Below are positions 15,781 to 24,301 of a DNA stretch of 64,000 nt, one piece after another. This DNA is from Leucobacter sp. cx-42. Lineage in GTDB: Bacteria > Actinomycetota > Actinomycetes > Actinomycetales > Microbacteriaceae. A program made the position numbers and the translations under genes. The DNA lies in the NCBI RefSeq assembly GCF_014529985.1, contig NZ_JACVMU010000004.1:124001-188000 (forward strand), in the 5' to 3' direction. The notes beneath the pieces are model-generated. The model was not told the DNA's origin, searched no databases, and saw only the letters and a list, made by a program, of their open reading frames with translations. Numbering within the stretch: the stretch's first letter is position 1; the number at the start of each line of letters is the position of its first letter.

Positions 15781-17544
15781 ATGAACACAGCGACCGCCGA
15801 AACGGCAGCCCCAACCGAACGTCAGCTCTCCACCTCCGTGCTCGTCATCGGCACGGGTGGCGCGGGTCTGCGAGCCTCGATCGAGCTCGCAGAACGCGGT
15901 GTCCAGGTGCTCGCTGTCGGCAAGCGCCGCAAGCACGACGCCCACACGACGCTCGCGGCAGGCGGCATCAACGCGGCGCTCGGCACCATGGATCCCGAAG
16001 ACACCTGGGAGCAGCACGCAGCTGACACCCTGCGCGAGTCGTACTTCCTCGGCGATCCGGCGATCATCGAGACCGTGACCCGCGGCGCATCACAGGGCAT
16101 TGCGGATCTCGTGCGCTGGGGCATGCCATTCGCTCGCGAGGAAGATGGGCGGATCAGCCAGCGCTTCTTCGGCGCCCACAAGTACCGCCGCACCTGCTAC
16201 GCGGGCGACTACACGGGCCTCGAGATTCAGCGCACGCTGCTGCGTCGCGCTCGTGAGCTCGAGGTTCCCGTTATCGACACGGTCTACATCACCCGCCTAC
16301 TCTCGGACGAAGGCCGCATTTTCGGTGCGTACGGCTTCGACATCGTCGACGGCGTCCCCGTCGTGATCCACGCCGACGCGGTGATCCTTGCCGCTGGCGG
16401 CCACAACCGTATCTGGCGCAACACCTCATCACGCCGCGATGAGAACACCGGTGATTCGTTCCGTCTGGCGGCGCTTGCTGGCGGCAAGATCCGCGACGCT
16501 GAGCTCGTCCAGTTCCACCCGTCGGGCATCCTCGAGCCTGCAGATGCAGCAGGCACGCTCGTTTCGGAGGCCGCTCGCGGCGAGGGCGGCATCCTCACCA
16601 ACGCGCTCGGCGAGCGGTACATGTCGAAGTACGACCCCGAGCGCATGGAGCTGTCGACCCGCGACCGTGTCGCGCTCGCGAGCTACACCGAGATCGCAGA
16701 GGGCCGCGGCACGACCAACGGCGGCGTCTTCCTCGATGTCTCGCACCTGCCACGCGAGGTGATCTTCGAGAAGCTCCCTCGCGTGTACCGCAACCTCATC
16801 GATCTGCAGATGCTTGACATCACGAAGGAGCCGATCGAGATTGCACCGACCGCGCACTACTCGATGGGTGGCGTATGGGTCGACGCCGAGTCGCACAACA
16901 CAGGCGTCGCTGGTCTCTACGCGATCGGCGAAGCGTCGAGTGGCCTGCACGGTGCGAACCGTCTCGGTGGTAACTCGCTCATCGAGCTTCTGGTGTACGG
17001 CCGCATCACTGGTGCCGACGCTGCGAAGTACACGAAGAGCCTGACGACCGTGCACCGCTCGCCGGAGGCTGTCGAAGAGGCACGCGCTGAGATGCAGCAC
17101 CTCCTCACGAGCATGGGCACTGAGACGCCGCGCGTGCTGCAGCGCGAGCTGCGCAACATCATGAGCGATCACGCTGGCGTCGTGCGCAGCGAGGAGAGCT
17201 TGCTTGAGGGTCTTGCAAAGCTTGCGGTGCTGGAAGAGCGCGCCGAGCACGTTGGCGTGCACCCCGATATCGCCGGCTTCGACGATCTCGCACACGCGTA
17301 CGACCTGTACGGCTCGCTGCTTGCGGCACGCGCGACCCTTGAGTGCGCGCTTGAGCGTCGCGAGACCCGCGGCTGCCACAACCGCTCAGACTTCCCGGAA
17401 CAGAGCGATGAGCTGCGCGGCAACTTCATTTGGTCGCCGGTTGATGGCGTGACGTTCGAGCCTGCGGCTGAGGCTCCCGAGTCGTTCCGCGATCTCGCGA
17501 ACGAAGCCATCGACACTTCAGTGGCTGGCAAGCTCGTCGAGTAA
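15781..17544 (+). CDS. Standalone fumarate reductase/succinate dehydrogenase-type flavoprotein
   Basis: A 587-residue FAD enzyme of the SdhA/FrdA/L-aspartate oxidase family. The dinucleotide fold begins VLVIGTGGAGLRASIELAE (near residue 21). The family His/Arg catalytic region includes ELVQFHPSG, and the C-terminal FAD segment reads GLHGANRLGGNSLIELLVYG. No iron-sulfur or membrane-anchor subunit is nearby, so it may be a soluble dehydrogenase or oxidase that uses another acceptor. Control by the divergent LysR protein is likely. It is probably not NadB, as no nadA or nadC is adjacent. Confidence 0.88.
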   Translation: MNTATAETAAPTERQLSTSVLVIGTGGAGLRASIELAERGVQVLAVGKRRKHDAHTTLAAGGINAALGTMDPEDTWEQHAADTLRESYFLGDPAIIETVTRGASQGIADLVRWGMPFAREEDGRISQRFFGAHKYRRTCYAGDYTGLEIQRTLLRRARELEVPVIDTVYITRLLSDEGRIFGAYGFDIVDGVPVVIHADAVILAAGGHNRIWRNTSSRRDENTGDSFRLAALAGGKIRDAELVQFHPSGILEPADAAGTLVSEAARGEGGILTNALGERYMSKYDPERMELSTRDRVALASYTEIAEGRGTTNGGVFLDVSHLPREVIFEKLPRVYRNLIDLQMLDITKEPIEIAPTAHYSMGGVWVDAESHNTGVAGLYAIGEASSGLHGANRLGGNSLIELLVYGRITGADAAKYTKSLTTVHRSPEAVEEARAEMQHLLTSMGTETPRVLQRELRNIMSDHAGVVRSEESLLEGLAKLAVLEERAEHVGVHPDIAGFDDLAHAYDLYGSLLAARATLECALERRETRGCHNRSDFPEQSDELRGNFIWSPVDGVTFEPAAEAPESFRDLANEAIDTSVAGKLVE

Positions 17545-17565
17545 TCGCTCACGTTTCCCGGCTTG

Positions 17566-17603
17566 CGTGCGGGGTCGACCAGGTGCTCGGTCGGCCCCGC
17601 ACG
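17566..17603. terminator. Bidirectional terminator
   Basis: A 15-bp inverted repeat with a single G-T wobble (17566-17580 with 17589-17603) lies between the convergent flavoprotein and methyltransferase genes. T-rich tails are weak. Confidence 0.7.
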
Positions 17604-17628
17604 TGTGTTCCCGGCGGGCGGGCGCGGA

Positions 17629-18420
17629 TCACGCCTGTCGGCGAACCACCACGAGTGAGTCTTCGAGCTCGTGCTCGTGCCCGTCAGGGCCGGTGGCCTT
17701 GCGATTCTTGATTGACGCGTCGATAATTTCGAAGGCTTTGCCGTCTTCGCGCGTGGTGACTCCGGTGGCCGCGAGACCGAGCGTTGCGAGCTCGCCCTCG
17801 GGACGGTGGAAGTCGCCGGGGCCGTGGCCTTTTGCCCAGCCCGGTGCCGACGCGTGCGACAACAGCACGAGCGAGCCGCCAACGGTGAGGCGGTCGAGCG
17901 CCCGGCGGATGATCTTTTCGCGTGGCAATTCAACCGGCGACTGGAAGAAGCTCGCGGTCACGAGGTCAAACCCTTCGGGTTCACCGTCGATAGCTGCGGG
18001 GTCGTCTGCCCACTCCCCCAGATCGGCCGCGATGAAGCGGGCGTTCTTGATGCCGCGATCCGCCAGCTCGGCGTTACCGCGCGAGGTCGCCGTTGCCGAG
18101 AGATCAATACCGAGTGCTGTCCAGCCGCGCTGCGCGAGCCACAGCACGTCACCGCCCTCGCCGCAGCCGAGGTCAAGGGAGCGACCCGCGGGGAGCTGCT
18201 CGACCGCAGCCTCCAGCGTGCGGTTCACGTTGCCCGACCAGATGCGCTCGGAGTCCGAGTAACGCTGCTCCCAGAACTCCGTAGGGTTCTGGTCGCTCGG
18301 CTCGCTACCGTGGCCACCGCCGTGGCCGTGCGCGTTTGCCTCGCGATGCGCACCGGTCTGGTGGGCACCGTCGTGCTGCGAGTCGTCAGCCTCGGCGGCG
18401 TGCTTAGGGGAAGAAGTCAC
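17629..18420 (-). CDS. SAM-dependent methyltransferase with histidine-rich N-terminus
   Basis: A 263-residue class I methyltransferase. The SAM-binding motif I reads LDLGCGEGGDVLWLA (near residue 81), and motif II is in FDLVTASFF. The overall pattern resembles TehB- or thiopurine-type methyltransferases, which act on small toxic compounds. Residues 16-40 are rich in histidine and glycine (HGHGGGHGSEP), a likely metal-binding tail not typical of the family. It starts with GTG and lies 26 bases after the homocysteine S-methyltransferase gene. The substrate is unknown. Confidence 0.88.
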   Translation of the reverse strand: MTSSPKHAAEADDSQHDGAHQTGAHREANAHGHGGGHGSEPSDQNPTEFWEQRYSDSERIWSGNVNRTLEAAVEQLPAGRSLDLGCGEGGDVLWLAQRGWTALGIDLSATATSRGNAELADRGIKNARFIAADLGEWADDPAAIDGEPEGFDLVTASFFQSPVELPREKIIRRALDRLTVGGSLVLLSHASAPGWAKGHGPGDFHRPEGELATLGLAATGVTTREDGKAFEIIDASIKNRKATGPDGHEHELEDSLVVVRRQA

Positions 18421-18446
18421 TCGATCTCCGATTCTTGAGTTTCTAG

Positions 18447-19334
18447 TTATTCGGCGTCGTCTGCGAGAAGGCCAGCTGCAATTGCGGCGATGTGGGGCAC
18501 GTCGGTACCGCAGCAGCCACCAAAGAGACGCGCCTGCGGAGCGTGCTCGCGCAGCTCGAGGAGCTTCGCGGCGAACACCTCGGGTGCATCTGCCGTGTCA
18601 TCGTCGTGACGCGCAGCATTCAGGCGGAAGCCCGCAATGCGGTCAGTCGAGGTGTGCGCACCGATAGCCTTTTCAGCCTCGCTCGGGTGAGCACAGTTCA
18701 CCAAGAAGCCCTGAACGTAGTCGTTCGTTGCACGGTCAACCTCAACGATTGCATCGCTCACGGTCGTACCGTCAGCGAGCAGGCCGTCTGAACCAACACC
18801 GAACGAGATCACCACGGGCACGTCCATACGCATTGCTGCGCGGGCAATGCCAACGGCTTCGTTCACGTAGCCCATGGTCACTGCGCCGATACGGTTTGCG
18901 CCAGCTGCGGCGAGCGCACGCACCTGGGGCAGATGGTATTCCTCTGCCTGCTCGGCAGACATGAGCTCATCGTTAGCGGGCTCGTCTGCGCGAGGGCCAA
19001 CACAACCACCAACGGTGAGCGTGACGTTGCCATCAACGTTGGCCGCAGCGTCACGCACGAACTCAACAGCAGCGCGGTTGATACGAGCGAGCGCGTCGGC
19101 GTCGTACCCGAGCACATCGCCCCACGCGTTACTTGCACGCCAGGTCGGCGTATCAAGCGCGATCGGAAGCTCAGCTGCAACAGCGAGCTCAATGAACGGT
19201 TTGTAGTACTCGGTCAGCGCGGCACGACCTGCGTCGCTCTCAAGCAGCTCGAATGCTGCAAACTCACGCAAGCTCTGGCCCAGGCGCTCTTCAAGTGCAG
19301 TCTCGATGCCACCATCGGCAATTGTGTTTGGCAT
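18447..19334 (-). CDS. Homocysteine S-methyltransferase family protein
   Basis: A 295-residue zinc-dependent methyltransferase of the MmuM type. It would move a methyl group from a donor such as S-methylmethionine to homocysteine, making methionine. The zinc-binding cysteines are visible in FLVNCAHP and in LFGGCCGTD near the C-terminus. The ATG at 19334 has AAGGAG six bases upstream. It is the first gene of a probable two-gene operon with the SAM-dependent methyltransferase. Confidence 0.92.
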   Translation of the reverse strand: MPNTIADGGIETALEERLGQSLREFAAFELLESDAGRAALTEYYKPFIELAVAAELPIALDTPTWRASNAWGDVLGYDADALARINRAAVEFVRDAAANVDGNVTLTVGGCVGPRADEPANDELMSAEQAEEYHLPQVRALAAAGANRIGAVTMGYVNEAVGIARAAMRMDVPVVISFGVGSDGLLADGTTVSDAIVEVDRATNDYVQGFLVNCAHPSEAEKAIGAHTSTDRIAGFRLNAARHDDDTADAPEVFAAKLLELREHAPQARLFGGCCGTDVPHIAAIAAGLLADDAE

Positions 19335-19476
19335 GTTTCGCTCCTTCGCTGAACATCGACGTGGGGCAACGCTACCAACTGCCACTGACATCGCGCTCAG
19401 ATGTTCGCGAATAGCGGTAGACGCGCGAGTCTATAGATATGCCACTCCATTAATGAACGACATTGCCAACACACGA

Positions 19477-19507
19477 GTGAGGCCCCCGCATCCCGCGAGG
19501 GCCTCAC
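19477..19507 (-). terminator. Hairpin terminator after the first NCS1 permease
   Basis: GTGAGGCCC (19477-19485) pairs with GGGCCTCAC (19499-19507). It lies 14 bases past the stop of the minus-strand permease. The T-run is poor. Confidence 0.65.
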
Positions 19508-19520
19508 TGCACGCAACTAT

Positions 19521-20933
19521 CTATACTTCAGCGTGAACAAGCTGCTTCTTGTTTGCCTGAGCACGGGCCAGCACGTAGTAGATCGCCATGGTTGCAACGA
19601 AACCTACGAGCCACGCAATATCGATGAACTGCAGCGACTCCGCGAGGAAGCCGGTGTACAGCGGGGTGATCATGAAGGGCAGCTGCACGATGATGCCGAG
19701 TGCGTAGCTCCACAGACCGACGGGGTTCCACTTGCCGTACTTACCACCGTCGGGCATGAACATGTCGCCGATCGAGTACTCACCCTTGTGAATCACAAAG
19801 TAGTCGATGAGGTTGATCGCAGACCACGGAATGAGCACGTACAGCAGGATGGTGAGGAACGCATCGAACATCGTCATGAAGTCACCCTGGCCAGCAAGCG
19901 CAATCACCGTGGCAATGCCACCAGAAATGATTGTGGTCCAGACGCGCACTCGAGAGGTGATGATCACATTGAAGTTGGACTGCAGCACCGTCAGCCCATT
20001 CATTACGGCGGAGTAGAGTTCAACACCGTTGATCAGTGCAGAACTCACCGCAAAAATGAGCAGCACAATCAACCCGAAGCCACCCAGGTATTCGCCAAGC
20101 GCAGCGAGCGGGTTCTCCGCGTTCACTGCACCGAGCAGAACACCAAGCGACATTACGAAGACCGAGCTCAGCACAAGGCCGAGGTAGGTAGCCCAGAAGG
20201 CGGTCTTGGGTCCGGTCTTCTTTGGCAGGTAACGCGTGTAGTCAGAGACGTAGGGCGCATATGCCAGCTGCCAGACAACACCGATGGCCAGCATCGCAAA
20301 GAAGCCCTCGAAGTTGAACGCCGCGTCACTGCGCGACACCGTGACCTCAGGGTTAAAGGCGAGAAGCACCATTGAACTCGCTACCGCCAGACCGATGATG
20401 ATCGCAAGCCAGCTCATCGTCTTGCGCAGCAGGTCATAGCCGAAGACGCACAGCACGATGCCGACGAGGGCGAAGCCGAGAATAGCGACGGTGCCGTTAA
20501 ACGCTGGGAAGACCGCGAGCAGCGCGTCCTTCGCGACAATCAGGATGCCGGCGAAGAATCCCATGAACATAATGAACGCAATAATCGCGAACAAGCTTGC
20601 ACCCATGTAGCCGAACTGCGCGCGGGCCTGCAACATCTGCGGGATGCCAAGGTGCGGACCCTGCGACGCGTGCAATGCGGCGCCGAACGCGCCAATCACG
20701 TTGCCCGTCACGATCGCGATGATGCTCCACATGATCGACAGCCCGTAGGCGCCACTCGCGATCGCGCCCGTTACCACCGCAAGCGGCATCATGTTCAAGC
20801 TCACCCAGATGGCGAACACCGACCAGTTCGTTCCGGTGCGCTTGTTCTCCGGGATCGGCATGATGTGCTCTTGCTCGAACTGGATAAATGACTTGGTTAC
20901 CGGAGCATGGCCCTGGTGCTGAGTCTCTGACAT
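19521..20933 (-). CDS. NCS1 family cytosine/purine-type permease
   Basis: A 470-residue membrane protein with about twelve hydrophobic segments. Family signatures include the N-terminal FEQEHIMPIPENKRTGTNW, the helix-1 region SLNMMPLAVVTGAIASG, and ASQGPHLGIPQMLQARAQFG in the third segment. NCS1 proteins bring in nucleobases, hydantoins, allantoin or thiamine-like compounds with a cation. The ATG at 20933 follows AGGAGAG. It is very similar in layout to the permease at 22714-24132, so the pair probably arose by duplication. Substrate unknown. Confidence 0.93.
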   Translation of the reverse strand: MSETQHQGHAPVTKSFIQFEQEHIMPIPENKRTGTNWSVFAIWVSLNMMPLAVVTGAIASGAYGLSIMWSIIAIVTGNVIGAFGAALHASQGPHLGIPQMLQARAQFGYMGASLFAIIAFIMFMGFFAGILIVAKDALLAVFPAFNGTVAILGFALVGIVLCVFGYDLLRKTMSWLAIIIGLAVASSMVLLAFNPEVTVSRSDAAFNFEGFFAMLAIGVVWQLAYAPYVSDYTRYLPKKTGPKTAFWATYLGLVLSSVFVMSLGVLLGAVNAENPLAALGEYLGGFGLIVLLIFAVSSALINGVELYSAVMNGLTVLQSNFNVIITSRVRVWTTIISGGIATVIALAGQGDFMTMFDAFLTILLYVLIPWSAINLIDYFVIHKGEYSIGDMFMPDGGKYGKWNPVGLWSYALGIIVQLPFMITPLYTGFLAESLQFIDIAWLVGFVATMAIYYVLARAQANKKQLVHAEV

Positions 20934-20975
20934 TTCGTCTCTCCTTTGAGGCGACCGCAATTACGTACGGCCAAG

Positions 20976-20991
20976 TGTCTGTATTCAGACA
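20976..20991 (-). promoter_or_regulatory. 16-bp palindrome upstream of the NCS1 permease
   Basis: TGTCTG-TATT-CAGACA is a perfect inverted repeat 42 bases before the permease start. The spacing suits an operator over the promoter or transcription start. Confidence 0.5.
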
Positions 20992-21067
20992 AATGCACTC
21001 AGATCACAAATGCGAACAGTCTTTCTCGATAGTTAGCATCTGTTTTTCTGAACTTGTTCGGGCGCAA

Positions 21068-22717
21068 TCACTTGCGCAGTGATGGATCACGCACAAACAC
21101 GGTGTCTCCGCCGAGTATCGTGCGCTGCACCCGCAGTTGGTCAAAGCTCTCAGCACCGAGAATCGGCCCAGTCAGAAGTACGAGATCGGCTCGTTTGCCA
21201 ACCGAGATGCTGCCGATCTCTGCCTCGCAACCTGCGATTTCTGCTGCGCCAAGTGTGTAGGAGCGGATCGCTGTTTCAACGCTCAGTCGTTGCTCTGGCT
21301 GGGCTGGCACACGCGACTCAGGGTTCAAGGCATGCAGATCTGCGGCGGGTGCCGTTCGGGTGCAAGCGGTGTGCAATCCCCAGAGCGGATCTGGACTGGT
21401 GACGGGCCAATCACTCCCCATGGCAAGGTGCGCCCCGGCACGCTCGAGCGCACCAAACGGGAAGTGGAAACGAGCTCGCTCAGAGCCGATGACTGGGAAT
21501 TTTCGCTCAAGGATTTCTTGATCGTTCCGCGCCCAGAGCGCTTGCAAGTTTGCCGTCACCCCTAGCTGTGCAAAACGTTCAAAATCGGCAGGGTGCACGA
21601 CGTCAAGATGCGCGATCTGGTGCCGCTGCCCTGAACCGTTCTGTGTACGAGCGTGAGCGACCGCGTCCAGGCACTCTCGCACCGCACGGTCACCAACTCC
21701 ATGGAAGTGCACGCTGAACCCTGCCGCATCAACTGCAGCGGTAATGAGGTTGAGATCCTCCGGCGAAATAACTGATTCGCCACGGATGCCTGGGTGCGCT
21801 CCGCGGTACGGCTCAATGAGCGCGGCCGTACAGTTTTCACAGATTCCGTCTTGCATGATTTTGACGCTTCGCACGTCAAATCCCGCACGTTGCGCCGTAG
21901 CAATTCGCTCAAACATTTCGGGCAGATATTCCGGACCAGCTGCTGGTGGCCACCACATCGAGCCCGTCACACGGGCACGAAGTGAACCCTCCGAGAGCGT
22001 CTCAAGGTAGCTCGGGAGGCAATCTGGCAGCGTGAGGTACGCTCCCAGAATCGCGTCATGCCAAGCGGTAACCCCAAGGGAGAAAAGGTGCTCTTGCGCG
22101 GCAAGGAGACCATCTCGCAAGTCTTCCGGCTGGTGCGCTGGAATCAACTGCGTCACCAGCTCACCGGCGGTATCAAACAGCATGCCGGTGGCTTCGCCAG
22201 CGTCATCTCGCACGATGCGCCCAGCAGGCGGATCCGCGGTTGACGCATCAATACCGGCAAGCTCAATCGCTCTGGAATTCACCCAAACACCGTGCGCATC
22301 GTGGCTCGTGAACACAGCCGGACGGTCAGGAATGAGCTCATCAAGCAATGCCTTAGTTGGCAACCCACCGGGGAAGGCGTCACCGAACCAGCCGGCCCCA
22401 ACCACCCATTCGCTGTGGTGATCCGCCGCAAACTCTGTGATGAGACGCGCATAGCCCGCCACCGAGTGCTCTGAATCAAGATCACAACCGAGCAGGCCGA
22501 GGCCACCAGCCTGCGCATGGACGTGCGCATCGTGGAACCCAGGAAGCACAGCCGCACCGGCAGCATCGATCCGAGCCGTACCCTCGACTGCAAGCGCGGC
22601 AATCTCAGCGTCTGCGCCAATGGCCACGATCCGCCCGTCAGCAATTGCGAGTGCAGTATGTTCACTGCGCGCCGGGTCCCAGATCTGCGCGCCGGTGATG
22701 ACCGTGTCAACACTCAT
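21068..22717 (-). CDS. Amidohydrolase family protein (YtcJ-like)
   Basis: A 549-residue metal-dependent hydrolase. Metal ligands are visible in the early LPGFHDAHVHAQ (HxH) and the later VHFHGVGDRAV, and the catalytic-acid region MGSDWPVTSPDPLWGLHTA is canonical for the YtcJ group. It probably hydrolyses a cyclic amide or N-formyl type compound brought in by the adjoining NCS1 permeases. The ATG at 22717 overlaps the stop of the second permease as ATGA, so the two are translationally coupled. Confidence 0.9.
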   Translation of the reverse strand: MSVDTVITGAQIWDPARSEHTALAIADGRIVAIGADAEIAALAVEGTARIDAAGAAVLPGFHDAHVHAQAGGLGLLGCDLDSEHSVAGYARLITEFAADHHSEWVVGAGWFGDAFPGGLPTKALLDELIPDRPAVFTSHDAHGVWVNSRAIELAGIDASTADPPAGRIVRDDAGEATGMLFDTAGELVTQLIPAHQPEDLRDGLLAAQEHLFSLGVTAWHDAILGAYLTLPDCLPSYLETLSEGSLRARVTGSMWWPPAAGPEYLPEMFERIATAQRAGFDVRSVKIMQDGICENCTAALIEPYRGAHPGIRGESVISPEDLNLITAAVDAAGFSVHFHGVGDRAVRECLDAVAHARTQNGSGQRHQIAHLDVVHPADFERFAQLGVTANLQALWARNDQEILERKFPVIGSERARFHFPFGALERAGAHLAMGSDWPVTSPDPLWGLHTACTRTAPAADLHALNPESRVPAQPEQRLSVETAIRSYTLGAAEIAGCEAEIGSISVGKRADLVLLTGPILGAESFDQLRVQRTILGGDTVFVRDPSLRK

Positions 22718-24132
22718 GCGTTTGCTCCCACGCTCACGGTCGATGCCTTGGCAATTGCCGATTTCTTCCACATTCCATACACGACTGCTGGCACAAAGAA
22801 GCCGACGATCCACGCGACATCGACAAAGCCCAGCGGCTCAGCAAGCGGGCCGGTGTACATGTTTGTCACCATAAACGGAATCTGCACGACAAGACCGAGC
22901 GCGTAGGTCCACAGACCGATGCTGTCCCACTTCCCATACATGCCACCGTCACGCTCAAACATGTCGCCCACGCGATATTCCCCCTTGCGCAGGACGAAGT
23001 AGTCAATGAGGTTGATCGCAGACCACGGAATCAAGACGTACAGCAGGATCGTCACAAAATCACCGAAGATCAGCAGGAAGTTGTCCTTGCCGAGCAGTGC
23101 GCCGGTCATTGCGAGCACGGCATAGGCGATCGTCATGATGACGCGCTTAGAGGTATTGATCCGAATCTTCGCAGAGATCGTTTCGAGCACGGTCAGCGAG
23201 CACATCACACCGGAGTAGATATTCGATGAGTTCATGACCGCCGATGCGACGCCAAATGCAAACAACACGATCGGACCAAATCCACCAAGCAAACGTCCAA
23301 GCGCGGCCATGGTGTCACCGTCGGTCGTCGTCAGACCGACGAGGGCGCCGAGAATCATCACCGTGACCGTGCCAATGACCAGGCCGAGGTAGGTCGCCCA
23401 GAACGCCTGCTTTGAGCCACCAGCCTTCGGCATGTACCGCGAGTAGTCAGACACATACGGTGCGTACGCGAGCTGCCACGTCACACCAATCGCGAGCATG
23501 CCGAAGAAGCCCGCGGTGTTGTAGCCCAGCTCCTGCGTCACGACAAACGTTGCGGGGTTGCTTACCGCGATGACAATCGAAACAACAACCAACAGCCCAA
23601 TGACGATGGAGAACACAGCCATGAGCTTTCGCACGAGGTCGTAACCGAAAATCGCTACCGCCAGCGCAATCGCAGCACAGACGATGATGCCGATGTTCAG
23701 TGTCTCGCTATTGAACACGGCAGCGAAGCTCTGTGCCGCAACGACAAGGTTTGAAGCAAAGAATCCCAAAAACATGATGAGCGCAATGAGCGCGAGGAGG
23801 CTGCCACCGTAATACCCGAACTGCCCTCGCGCCTGCAGCATCTGCGGGATACCCAGCTGGGGCCCCTGCGACGCGTGAAGCGCCGCTCCAAGACCACCGA
23901 TGACGTTGCCAATGATGACGGCTGTGATGGTCCAGCCCAGTGATAGCCCAAACAGGCTTGGGCCGAGCGCTCCGGTAACCACCGTGAGCGGAAGCATGTT
24001 GATTCCCAGCCAGACAAAGAACAGACCGCGCGTTGTGCCGTGCCGCTCGTCTTCTGGAATAGGGCGAATGTGTCGCCGTTCGAACGTGACGATCTTGGTC
24101 GTCGAGGTGGTCAGTTTCGGGTATTCACTCAT
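22714..24132 (-). CDS. NCS1 family cytosine/purine-type permease, second copy
   Basis: A 472-residue membrane transporter. It shares with the permease at 19521-20933 the N-terminal FERRHIRPIPEDERHGT pattern and the ASQGPQLGIPQMLQARGQFG segment. About twelve hydrophobic stretches are seen. The ATG at 24132 begins MSEYPKL; longer frames upstream read through non-conserved sequence. It is coupled to the amidohydrolase by a four-base overlap, which suggests that the imported compound is the amidohydrolase substrate. Confidence 0.93.
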   Translation of the reverse strand: MSEYPKLTTSTTKIVTFERRHIRPIPEDERHGTTRGLFFVWLGINMLPLTVVTGALGPSLFGLSLGWTITAVIIGNVIGGLGAALHASQGPQLGIPQMLQARGQFGYYGGSLLALIALIMFLGFFASNLVVAAQSFAAVFNSETLNIGIIVCAAIALAVAIFGYDLVRKLMAVFSIVIGLLVVVSIVIAVSNPATFVVTQELGYNTAGFFGMLAIGVTWQLAYAPYVSDYSRYMPKAGGSKQAFWATYLGLVIGTVTVMILGALVGLTTTDGDTMAALGRLLGGFGPIVLFAFGVASAVMNSSNIYSGVMCSLTVLETISAKIRINTSKRVIMTIAYAVLAMTGALLGKDNFLLIFGDFVTILLYVLIPWSAINLIDYFVLRKGEYRVGDMFERDGGMYGKWDSIGLWTYALGLVVQIPFMVTNMYTGPLAEPLGFVDVAWIVGFFVPAVVYGMWKKSAIAKASTVSVGANA

Positions 24133-24252
24133 GAGTTGCCAATCGCCATTGATTAGAGAAGTGTGTATGAGCGCGGATCGTTCCAAGCTACCGATCCACG
24201 GACCCCCGAGTTCAGGGTCGAAACTTGCCAGCCGCCTGCGCGGCAAAATGGT

Positions 24253-24287
24253 CGTGCGGTGCCCCGGGAGCCCCGGAACACCGCACG
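24253..24287 (-). terminator. Hairpin terminator after the aminotransferase
   Basis: CGTGCGGTG (24253-24261) pairs with CACCGCACG (24279-24287). It lies 15 bases beyond the aminotransferase stop on the minus strand. Confidence 0.7.
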
Positions 24288-24301
24288 TGGCGCATGGCTG
24301 T

